Assembly: GCA_023430285.1 (NCBI GenBank)
Contig: JAEZAV010000174.1
Location: 1-5,061 of the forward strand
Length of the DNA stretch: 5,061 nt
Direction: 5' to 3'
Origin: Methanobacteriota archaeon
GTDB taxonomy: Archaea; Methanobacteriota; Methanobacteria; Methanobacteriales; Methanobacteriaceae
The notes under the pieces are model-generated. The model saw nothing but the letters and a program-made list of their open reading frames with translations, made no database searches and was not told where the DNA came from. Made by a program: the position numbers and the translations under genes. Numbering within the stretch: the stretch's first letter is position 1; the number at the start of each line of letters is the position of its first letter. Below, one piece after another: positions 1 through 5,061 of the stretch.

Positions 1-108
1 CTTAACATTGTGGCCTAAATTTACAAGTTCCTTGGAAAGGTAGTAAACGTAGTTCTCAACCCCTCCTATGAAGGGATAAAATCTCACAGGTGTTTGAACT
101 ATCCTCAT
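1..108 (-). CDS. Glycosyltransferase family 4, N-terminal fragment (cut by window edge)
   Basis: Only the first 36 codons are present; the gene runs off the left edge. The ATG lies at 106-108 and the frame stays open to base 1. The peptide begins MRIVQTPVRFYPFIGGVENY and continues with an amphipathic helix, Y-L-S-K-E-L, ending in L-G-H-N-V. This is the typical start of a GT-B fold GT4 enzyme: a first beta strand, a glycine-rich loop (GGVE) that contacts the substrates, then helix 1 and the 'LxxxGHxV' turn. GT4 enzymes transfer a sugar from a nucleotide donor to a growing glycan with retention of configuration. A GTGAT ribosome binding site (bases 115-119, minus strand) sits 6 bases before the ATG and supports the start. 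The gene lies 144 bases downstream of another GT4 gene on the same strand and probably belongs to the same surface-glycan cluster. Donor and acceptor cannot be told. Confidence 0.85.
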   Translation of the reverse strand, partial: MRIVQTPVRFYPFIGGVENYVYYLSKELVNLGHNVK

Positions 109-252
109 TTTTAAATCACTCACATAATCTTATGAATCCAAATCTAGAAAAATTATTGTTAAACAAATCATCTAGCTAAAGTTAAAATTTCGTGTCAATA
201 CTTTCGAAGTTTTCCATAAACCAAGTTTCCCAGGGTTACAACAGTAATGGTT

Positions 253-1392
253 TCAATCATCACGGGTTTGAATGTACACCTCTTCCAGTTCATCAACAAT
301 TTTATCCCAATCATAGTTTTCAGACATGGATTTTGAGATTTCAACCATCTTTTCCTTGTTTTTTAGGGTTTTTATCATGGTTTTGGCCAGATCTTCAGGG
401 TCTGGTTTTGATACGTATCCATTTTGTCCTTCGAACACCAAGGCTTTGGCTGCATTCATGGGATAATCAACAACCACAACTGGAGTTCCACAGGCGTTGG
501 CCTCAACAACCACCATTCCAAATCCTTCCCTTTCAGATGGGAGTACAAGTACATCAGAGGATTTCATGGTGCCTATGAGTTCGTTGTAACCCTCCATAAA
601 ACCTGCAAACTCCACGGTGGTTGTGAGTTCCAATTCTCTTGAGAGTTCTTCGAGTCTGGATCTCTCAGGTCCGTCACCCACCACCATGCACTTAATATCT
701 GGACAGGTCTTTAAGACAGTTGGAAGGGATCTAAGGAGCAGATCAACTTTTTTTTCCTTAATGAGTCTTCCTGCAAACAACAGTTCAAATCCTGTTTCTG
801 CAGGTTTAACATTTGTTATCTGCTTTAGGTCAATTCCATTGGGTACGACATGGGATTTGTCTGTTCTTTTTATGGCTTGAAGATCCCGCTCTGTTTTTTG
901 GCTCACTGTGATGAATCTGTCTGTGAGTGCGAGCATGGATCTTTCAACCAGTTTTCCGAAAATTCCAGCCCTTCCAAGGTACTCGTACCAGTAATCGCCC
1001 CAAACCTCGTGGAGGGTTATAACCATTTTGGACCTTCCAATTGCCTGGTGAAATTTACATACAAAGCTTGAAAAGAATGGAAATCCCTGACAATCAACCA
1101 CATCAAATCTTTCCTTCATGATGGGTTTTAAAAGGTGGAGACTGAAAAAAATAGCTTCCTTGATGGATCTTCGATCCTCGGTGTAGAGGGGTTTGGGTTT
1201 GGATACTCCATGGAGTTTGATTCCATCCATTTCAATATCCATCTGCTTCCTTTCCTCCCACCACCAAGCAAGGGAGTACCAGTGAACCTCGTGTCCCTGT
1301 TTAACCAGTCTGGTTGAGAGTTCGTAGATCCTTCTCTCAGCACCACCCTTAACCCAGGGATATGCAGCATCGTAGATGAATGCTATTTTCAT
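253..1392 (-). CDS. Glycosyltransferase family 4 (GT-B fold)
   Basis: The product is 379 aa, a normal full length for a GT4 enzyme. It is predicted to be cytosolic or peripherally membrane-bound and to transfer a sugar from a nucleotide-activated donor to a lipid-linked or surface glycan. The N-terminal Rossmann half starts MKIAFIYDAAYPWVKGGAER with the glycine loop GGAER at residues 16-20 and the KQGHEV turn at 31-36. The donor-binding half begins after VPNGID (183-188). It shows FAGRLIKEK (206-214) with the usual phosphate-contacting Arg209 and Lys214, VGDGP (238-242), and the E-x7-E motif formed by Glu289 and Glu297 in EREGFGMVVVEA. All key GT4 elements are intact. An unusual Trp/Tyr-rich stretch (WWW at 43-45, then WGDYWYEY at 131-138) may help bind a sugar or lipid acceptor (inference). 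The gene begins 36 bases after the family 2 gene, with a weak AGGT ribosome binding site at 1403-1406, so co-transcription is likely. The exact sugar is unknown. Confidence 0.93.
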   Translation of the reverse strand: MKIAFIYDAAYPWVKGGAERRIYELSTRLVKQGHEVHWYSLAWWWEERKQMDIEMDGIKLHGVSKPKPLYTEDRRSIKEAIFFSLHLLKPIMKERFDVVDCQGFPFFSSFVCKFHQAIGRSKMVITLHEVWGDYWYEYLGRAGIFGKLVERSMLALTDRFITVSQKTERDLQAIKRTDKSHVVPNGIDLKQITNVKPAETGFELLFAGRLIKEKKVDLLLRSLPTVLKTCPDIKCMVVGDGPERSRLEELSRELELTTTVEFAGFMEGYNELIGTMKSSDVLVLPSEREGFGMVVVEANACGTPVVVVDYPMNAAKALVFEGQNGYVSKPDPEDLAKTMIKTLKNKEKMVEISKSMSENYDWDKIVDELEEVYIQTRDD

Positions 1393-1428
1393 GGTTTTTA
1401 CAACCTAAATTTGATGTTTTTAACCCAA

Positions 1429-2559
1429 TTAATCGTCTGTTTTGTAATCGTTGGCTAGTAGGAGTAGGCTTAAAAACATTCCACTGAATATGGTTTGAAT
1501 TCCGAGGATGGACAGTATGAGTGCCATCATTGCGTACTGGAGCTGGTAAAGTGATCCGTAGCCAGTTACACTCCAGCTGTAAAGTACGTACAAACCTCCA
1601 ACTATACCAACTGCGAGGATTAAAAATCCTACGAACAATTCTCTTCCAAGTGAATGGTAACTCATGATCTTTTCGATTATCCCCGAACTTTTGGAGTAAC
1701 CGTAGACACTTCCAAATGCACCGAAGTGCAGCCAAGCTAGAACCATCTGGTAGCCTATGATAAGGAGTAAACTTCCAAGTATTAGGGTGTGGAGTCTTGA
1801 TGTTCCTGCCGCTGCCACAGTGAGCGTTAGAAATATTCCCACTGCAAGGGCCACAATTCCCGGTGCAAACAGGAATGGAGTCGGACGGTAAAGCATCATG
1901 AACCTTAAATGTCTCCATCCATCTGCAAAAGAACTTAATTTAGATTCACCCTCTCTTGGATAGTACTCTATTGGTATTTCAGCTATCTTAACATGTTTTC
2001 GAGCTGCCTCTATAACCATTTCTGAAGCGAATTCCATTCCGCCACTTTTGAGTTCGAGTTTTTGAGCTGTTTCTTTCCTTATTGCCCTCATTCCACAGTG
2101 AGCATCAGATATTCCTGCATGGAACAGGAAGTTTAGTATCCATGTTAAAAATGGGTTTCCCACGTACTTGTGAAGTGCAGGCATGGCTCCGGGTTTAATA
2201 TCTCCCTTGAGCCTGGATCCCATCACAAAATCTGCTTCTCCCTTGAGAATTGGTTGTATGAATTCGTAGGTCATTGGAAATGGATAGGTTCCATCAGCAT
2301 CTCCCATAATTATTATGTCACCTTTAGCTTCCTTAAAACCGGTGAGATAGGCATTTCCATAACCCCTTTTCGGACCCAGCACAACCCTTGCACCTGCTTC
2401 CCTGGCCTCATTGGCTGTGTTATCTGTGGAAGCATTATCAACAACCACTATTTCTGTTTCAAGTCCATTTCTTTCCAATTCTTCCACTGGAACAGATCTT
2501 ACAGTTTTTCCAACTATTCCCTCTTCATTGAGGGCTGGTATAACGATAGAAATTTTCAT
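1429..2559 (-). CDS. Membrane glycosyltransferase family 2 (dolichol-phosphate sugar synthase-like)
   Basis: The product is 376 aa. Residues 1-225 form a GT-A catalytic domain like dolichyl-phosphate mannose/glucose synthases: PALNEE (8-13), VVVDNASTDNT (38-48), the metal-binding DxD as Asp87-Ala-Asp89 in GDADGTYP, GSRLKGD (114-120), SDAHCGMRAI (151-160), and the late motif IEYYPREGESKL (197-208). Four hydrophobic segments follow at about 228-250, 257-280, 307-329 and 342-369, anchoring the enzyme in the membrane with a short charged tail (KTDD). Family members usually load a sugar from a nucleotide donor onto a polyprenyl phosphate or act on lipid-linked glycans; that role here is inferred. 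The start is supported by a GTGAT ribosome binding site 3 bases upstream. It is the first gene of a minus-strand run of three glycosyltransferases. The C-terminal domain has four membrane segments, but I could not recognise it as GtrA, so no symbol is given. Confidence 0.92.
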   Translation of the reverse strand: MKISIVIPALNEEGIVGKTVRSVPVEELERNGLETEIVVVDNASTDNTANEAREAGARVVLGPKRGYGNAYLTGFKEAKGDIIIMGDADGTYPFPMTYEFIQPILKGEADFVMGSRLKGDIKPGAMPALHKYVGNPFLTWILNFLFHAGISDAHCGMRAIRKETAQKLELKSGGMEFASEMVIEAARKHVKIAEIPIEYYPREGESKLSSFADGWRHLRFMMLYRPTPFLFAPGIVALAVGIFLTLTVAAAGTSRLHTLILGSLLLIIGYQMVLAWLHFGAFGSVYGYSKSSGIIEKIMSYHSLGRELFVGFLILAVGIVGGLYVLYSWSVTGYGSLYQLQYAMMALILSILGIQTIFSGMFLSLLLLANDYKTDD

Positions 2560-2562
2560 AGC

Positions 2563-2567
2563 ATCAC
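2563..2567 (-). promoter_or_regulatory. Ribosome binding site of the family 2 glycosyltransferase
   Basis: On the minus strand GTGAT lies 3 bases before the ATG. It matches the distal part of the archaeal anti-Shine-Dalgarno complement GGAGGTGAT, which explains the short spacing and supports the ATG at 2557-2559 as the start. Confidence 0.6.
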
Positions 2568-2643
2568 TTTTTATAGATAATAATATTTAGTAGTTTTAAG
2601 AACTTGTGAAATTAAATTTTTCTAAATGAATTCTTGTTCGTAG

Positions 2644-2653
2644 TATATTTAAA
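2644..2653 (-). promoter_or_regulatory. Candidate TATA box for the glycosyltransferase operon
   Basis: Read on the minus strand, TTTAAATATA resembles the methanogen TATA box (consensus near TTTATATA). Transcription would start roughly 25 bases downstream, near 2622, giving a leader of about 60 bases before the family 2 gene. A second, equally good box, CTTATATACC, lies further upstream at 2731-2740 and would give a leader of about 150 bases. The rest of the 2560-2815 intergenic stretch is AT-rich, and I see no gene or RNA in it. The choice between the two boxes is a guess. Confidence 0.3.
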
Positions 2654-2815
2654 CTGTATCCTACTTTATGGTATACATTCTCATGTTCAAATCTTTAAAA
2701 GAAATATTACAGTTTCTAATATAATCTGTGGGTATATAAGTTTATGTCAAAAAACCGAGTATCATGTCTGTTACAACATTAAAGCAAGTTTATACTACCA
2801 TATAACTCTGGAAAC

Positions 2816-3097
2816 TTAAAAAATTCTTCCCCTGTAAAACAGTAGGAAGTAGATAACCATGAGCACAATGGCAAAGGCAACTGAAACACCAATCATTCCC
2901 TTGTTGTTACCGAATATTATGGGTATGGGACCAATCATAATGACCCCACCAGTTTGGATGTTGGTACTTGAACCGTCAGAATCTGAGTTGGCCTGATTGT
3001 CGGAGGACGATTGTAACATAGTACCGAGGAATATCATCACTATTCCCAGCATCACCACTCCAAAACCTGTTAATATTAATAAATTAGAGTTAACCAT
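2816..3097 (-). CDS. DUF131 / TIGR00304 family archaeal membrane protein
   Basis: The product is 93 aa with two predicted membrane segments (residues about 6-28 and 68-88). Between them is a polar Ser/Asp/Asn-rich linker (29-48), then the conserved block GGVIMIGPIPIIFG (50-63). That block, between two membrane helices in a roughly 90-residue protein, is the hallmark I associate with the archaeal family DUF131 (TIGR00304), whose function is unknown. The linker is probably variable and exposed on one side of the membrane. The ATG is supported by GGAGA (3105-3109, minus strand) 7 bases upstream. The gene is transcribed toward the glycosyltransferases but separated from them by 256 bases, so it is probably a separate unit. 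It diverges from the secreted-protein gene at 3299. A short T6 run on the minus strand near 2750 could end its transcript. The family call is firm; no function can be given. Confidence 0.82.
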   Translation of the reverse strand: MVNSNLLILTGFGVVMLGIVMIFLGTMLQSSSDNQANSDSDGSSTNIQTGGVIMIGPIPIIFGNNKGMIGVSVAFAIVLMVIYFLLFYRGRIF

Positions 3098-3262
3098 ATG
3101 ATAGTCTCCGTATGATAATGGGTTTAGGACATGTAAAAACTTAACTAAAATACCAAAAAGTTCTAAAATAATTTCTTCAATTTTAAGGTTTATTGAATTT
3201 CAGTTGTAAAGGCTTTAATCAATATCATAATTGAACACTTGGAGGGCATTTCAATTACCATC

Positions 3263-3274
3263 AAAAAATATAAT
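3263..3274 (+). promoter_or_regulatory. Candidate BRE/TATA promoter giving a leaderless transcript
   Basis: The run AAAAAATATAAT looks like an A-rich BRE followed by an AT-rich TATA core (AATATAAT at 3267-3274). Its centre lies about 28 bases before the ATG at 3299, so the expected transcription start falls at or just before the start codon. No Shine-Dalgarno sequence precedes that ATG, which agrees with a leaderless message. The whole stretch is very AT-rich, so other placements are possible. Confidence 0.4.
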
Positions 3275-3298
3275 TAATAAAATATACAATATTAAAGC

Positions 3299-3826
3299 AT
3301 GGAATCTAAGTATTTCCTCTTTGTAGTGATTGTCTTCATGATTTTTTCGTGTTCTTTTATTGTTTCAGCTCAAGAACTGAATACCTCAAATTCTACCAAT
3401 TTAACAAATCAAACAAAACCATTGGCTCAATCAGCAGACGAGTCTGATCAAAATGATACTGTTTCAATATTGATAAAAACTCCTTCCAACATAGATCTTG
3501 GTAACAGAATACCCAACGGTGAGAAAAAAGCCTATCCTGGTGCAGCGTCTTTGGAATTATCGTCAAACGAAGAGGCTGATCTTATGGTCATGTGTCAGGG
3601 AGAATTAACTGCAACGGATAATCCATCAAACACTATTTCCCTTGAAAATTTTGAATATGATGGATTTGGTAACGCATCTCTATCTCCTAAAGCTTTCACA
3701 ACAACATACACCCATGTTAGATCATGGAATGGTACCGTCACAGTTCCTGTTAATTTATATTTAACCATACCCATTGGAACCAAACCAGGAACCTACCAGA
3801 CAACCATATGCTACATGGTGTCTTGA
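3299..3826 (+). CDS. Secreted beta-rich protein with tandem N-glycosylation sequons
   Basis: The product is 175 aa and I do not recognise a named family. A signal peptide covers about residues 1-24 (hydrophobic core 6-22, likely cut after VSA), and no membrane anchor follows, so the protein is probably secreted or held in a surface complex. The mature N-terminus carries four back-to-back sequons, NTS-NST-NLT-NQT (28-39); further sequons lie at 52, 125 and 144, seven in all. Residues about 54-173 form a strand-rich domain starting TVSI and ending PVNLYLTIPIG...YQT (150-168). The latter is shared with the protein at 4060-4533, so the two are probably distant paralogs. Mature Cys99 and Cys171 have no counterpart in the paralog and may form a disulfide (inference). 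An in-frame TAA at 3275-3277 excludes an upstream start. There is no Shine-Dalgarno sequence, and the message may be leaderless. A WxL-like surface protein is one possibility. Confidence 0.82.
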   Translation: MESKYFLFVVIVFMIFSCSFIVSAQELNTSNSTNLTNQTKPLAQSADESDQNDTVSILIKTPSNIDLGNRIPNGEKKAYPGAASLELSSNEEADLMVMCQGELTATDNPSNTISLENFEYDGFGNASLSPKAFTTTYTHVRSWNGTVTVPVNLYLTIPIGTKPGTYQTTICYMVS

Positions 3827-3861
3827 TTGGGGGTATTGCTCATTTTTTATTGATTTGGGGA

Positions 3862-3880
3862 TTTTATTTTTTTTAATTTT
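3862..3880 (+). terminator. U-tract terminator after the first secreted-protein gene
   Basis: About 40 bases after the stop codon the RNA-like strand has a T-rich run including eight consecutive T (3867-3874), with short T blocks on both sides. Archaeal RNA polymerase terminates at such tracts without a strong hairpin. It would separate the genes at 3299 and 4060. Confidence 0.5.
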
Positions 3881-3986
3881 AAGCTGTAATTACGTTCAAA
3901 TTGTTTTAGTTAGGTACAAACAAAATCACAAAAATAGTCACTTTTGTTTATATGTATGTGATTAGGAAAATGTATTTAGTTGTATT

Positions 3987-4015
3987 AAACTGTTGCACAC
4001 TGTGTGCTTAGGTTT
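3987..4015 (+). repeat. Imperfect palindrome upstream of the second secreted-protein gene
   Basis: The arms GCACAC (3995-4000) and GTGTGC (4002-4007) are a perfect inverted repeat around T4001. Outside three unpaired positions on each side, AAAC (3987-3990) and GTTT (4012-4015) are placed symmetrically around the same centre. The element ends 44 bases before the TTG start at 4060. It could be an operator for a dimeric regulator or form a small hairpin in the leader RNA. Function is not shown by the sequence. Confidence 0.4.
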
Positions 4016-4035
4016 CTATGGCTCGATAAATTTAA

Positions 4036-4061
4036 AAAATTTTTTGGAGGGGAAAAATTTT
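4036..4061 (+). promoter_or_regulatory. Shine-Dalgarno site in a possible AU hairpin loop
   Basis: GGAGGGG (4046-4052) is the strongest ribosome binding site in the window. It lies 9 bases (counted from GGAGG) before a TTG at 4060 but 27 bases before the first ATG at 4078, so it selects TTG as the start. T5 (4041-4045) can pair with A5 (4053-4057), and AAAA (4036-4039) with TTTT (4058-4061), leaving one bulged T. The binding site would sit in the loop and the first two bases of the start codon in the stem. Confidence 0.5.
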
Positions 4062-4533
4062 GGGCTTTAATAAAAAAATGTTATTTATTTCGATGGCAGT
4101 TGTAATGTCAATGTGTGTTAGTCCTGCATTCGCTGATACCGGAACAACAAATAATGTAGATGTTCAAGTTACAAGTACCGTGTCAATAGTTGTTTCAGGA
4201 GATGCATTTTTCGGTGATCTGCAAGCAAACAACATACAGAGTGTTCCCAGGCCAATCATGATCACTTCAACATCTAACGTACCTATAGATGTTAAAGTGC
4301 AAGCAAACGAGTGGGATACTCCAGCTGGAAATATGCCATTATCTGCTCTACAGTTCAATGGAAACACACCAATGACAACAGTACCTCAGCTTGCACTATC
4401 CGACATACAACCTGGAGGTATTGGTGGTGGCGGTGCTACACCTGTGAATCTGTACATGCAAGTTCCATTTGGTTCAAGTCCTCAACATTATCATACAATT
4501 GTAACTTGGACAGCAATTACACATCAGATTTAA
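4060..4533 (+). CDS. Secreted beta-rich protein, WxL-like, paralog of the upstream gene
   Basis: The product is 157 aa with no named family that I can assign. The TTG start at 4060 is chosen because GGAGGGG sits correctly in front of it; an ATG at codon 7 is too far from that site. The N-terminus has a signal peptide: Lys5-Lys6, a hydrophobic core at 7-20, and likely cleavage after AFA (about residue 25). The mature protein is strand-rich, Thr/Val/Asn-rich and has no membrane anchor: TVSIVV (40-45), FFGDL (50-54), a Gly-rich loop GGIGGGG (119-125), and PVNLYMQVPFG...YHT (128-146) ending in VTWTAI. That last block matches the upstream protein at 10 of 24 aligned positions. The YxxxxTWT ending recalls the C-terminal motif of bacterial WxL domains (resemblance only). 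Unlike its paralog it has no N-X-S/T sequon and no cysteine in the mature part. A T9 tract follows the gene, and a DUF916-like partner gene comes next. Confidence 0.82.
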   Translation: MGFNKKMLFISMAVVMSMCVSPAFADTGTTNNVDVQVTSTVSIVVSGDAFFGDLQANNIQSVPRPIMITSTSNVPIDVKVQANEWDTPAGNMPLSALQFNGNTPMTTVPQLALSDIQPGGIGGGGATPVNLYMQVPFGSSPQHYHTIVTWTAITHQI

Positions 4534-4548
4534 AACAAAAAATTTCTA

Positions 4549-4557
4549 TTTTTTTTT
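4549..4557 (+). terminator. T9 terminator tract
   Basis: Nine consecutive T begin 15 bases after the TAA stop at 4531-4533, with another short T block just before. This is a typical archaeal oligo-U terminator position. It suggests that the genes at 4060 and 4646 are at least partly separate transcripts. Confidence 0.5.
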
Positions 4558-4645
4558 ATCATACTAATTAACGATCCTCATGAATAAAAAATAATTTTTA
4601 CTCTTAAATTTAAATAATATTAATTAACCTTAACAGGAGTATATC

Positions 4646-5061
4646 ATGGTAGCTCTGAATAACAAATCCAAACTAATTATTTTTGCACTGATTGTAGTTG
4701 TATTTACCACATCTGTTGCATGGTCTGATAGCGGACTGTCTGTCAGTCCAGGTTCAGTAAATATTCAAATGCAGGCACCTCAAACTTATCAAGGCCAAGT
4801 TACAGTGAGTAATATAGGAAATTCTCCCTTAAATGTGACAGTTAACAAAAAACGTATGTTGAAGGACACTACAACAACACTTTACTTCGATGATGGAATA
4901 GCCACTTGGATCAATGTAAGTCCTGCAAGTTTCACATTGGCTCCTGGTGCAAGTCAAGTTGTGAGTTACACTGTAAATATTCCAAACAATGTAAACTACT
5001 ACGATGCAGAGGGTGCCCTTCAAATAGTGGGTATTCCTAGTCAAAGCAGCACTCAAACAAG
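4646..5061 (+). CDS. Secreted protein with DUF916/chaperone-like Ig domain (cut by window edge)
   Basis: The frame is open from the ATG at 4646 to the window end, giving 138 codons; the C-terminus is missing. GGAG at 4636-4639 is well spaced and supports the start. A signal peptide spans about residues 1-25 (Lys7-Lys9, core 10-22, likely cut after SVA). Residues about 30-130 read as an immunoglobulin-like sandwich: LSVSPGSVNI (31-40), a Q-V-T-V-S-N-x-G strand (51-58), LNVTV (62-66), ATWINVSP (86-93), FTLAPGASQVVSYTVNIP (96-113), and A-E-G-A-L-Q-I-V (121-128). This pattern (Pro-rich start, 'N-x-G-x-x-P', 'tryptophan...L-x-P-G-x-S', then 'IP') is typical of DUF916 and of PapD-like or NEW3-type domains. 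Two mature sequons are visible (63 and 90). Without the C-terminus I cannot say whether it has a membrane or wall anchor. A partner role for the preceding small secreted proteins is inferred from gene order. Confidence 0.78.
   Translation, partial: MVALNNKSKLIIFALIVVVFTTSVAWSDSGLSVSPGSVNIQMQAPQTYQGQVTVSNIGNSPLNVTVNKKRMLKDTTTTLYFDDGIATWINVSPASFTLAPGASQVVSYTVNIPNNVNYYDAEGALQIVGIPSQSSTQT

Noticed and set aside
109..252. Terminator or small gene between the two GT4 genes
   Set aside because: It has only a short T5 run and an isolated TTCGAA palindrome. There is no stable hairpin, no long U tract and no credible frame.
1429..1880. GtrA-type domain at the C-terminus of the family 2 enzyme
   Set aside because: Four membrane segments are present, but I could not recognise GtrA motifs. 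The label would rest on segment count alone.
1349..1918. A 189-codon minus-strand open frame overlapping the family 2 glycosyltransferase gene
   Set aside because: It is antisense-free but out of frame with a clearly real gene whose membrane segments it overlaps. It is rich in Arg, His and Trp and shows no motif.
2170..2580. A 136-codon plus-strand frame opposite the family 2 gene
   Set aside because: It is a shadow of the conserved catalytic domain on the other strand, with no motif and no ribosome binding site.
2634..2819. A 61-codon plus-strand open frame in the intergenic region, from a TTG
   Set aside because: It has no ribosome binding site, and its composition (scattered Cys, His, Tyr, Ile) is that of translated AT-rich noncoding DNA. 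It overlaps the candidate promoters.
3344..3358. Possible lipobox cysteine (Cys18) in the first secreted protein
   Set aside because: The cysteine lies inside the hydrophobic core with no small-residue lipobox pattern before it, and a better cleavage site (VSA) follows.
4829..5056. A 75-codon minus-strand frame with many cysteines
   Set aside because: It lies opposite the DUF916-like coding sequence, whose signal peptide, ribosome binding site and domain pattern are convincing.

Overview
The window looks like a low-GC euryarchaeal methanogen chromosome, most likely of the Methanobacteriales. The evidence is an AT-rich sequence, archaeal-type ribosome binding sites (GTGAT, GGAG, GGAGG), AT-rich TATA-like boxes, U-tract terminators, and a short membrane protein of the archaeal DUF131/TIGR00304 family. 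The genus is inferred and cannot be fixed from this window.

Left part (1-2559, minus strand): three consecutive glycosyltransferase genes are read right to left. First is a family 2 enzyme with a DPM-synthase-like catalytic domain and four C-terminal membrane segments (1429-2559). Then comes a complete GT4/GT-B enzyme (253-1392, 36 bases downstream). Last is the first 36 codons of a second GT4 enzyme, cut by the window edge (1-108). Together they fit a pathway that builds a lipid-linked glycan or surface polysaccharide at the cytoplasmic face of the membrane.

Middle (2560-3298): a 256-base AT-rich intergenic stretch holds only candidate promoter boxes. It is followed by the minus-strand DUF131/TIGR00304 membrane protein gene (2816-3097) and a 201-base divergent promoter region.

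Right part (3299-5061, plus strand): three genes for secreted proteins follow, each with a signal peptide. The first two (175 and 157 aa) share a beta-rich domain ending in a PVNLY-x4-P-x-G-x2-P-x2-Y-x-T motif and are probably distant paralogs. The third, cut by the right edge, has an immunoglobulin-like domain resembling DUF916 and pilus-chaperone-type domains. Small WxL-like secreted proteins next to a DUF916-like partner recall the bacterial WxL/DUF916 surface clusters, so this may be an uncharacterised archaeal surface-protein assembly. That is a hypothesis from motif resemblance only. The first secreted protein carries four back-to-back N-glycosylation sequons, a possible functional link to the neighbouring glycosyltransferases.

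No tRNA, rRNA, CRISPR array, insertion sequence or attachment site was seen. No gap between genes exceeds 300 bases.
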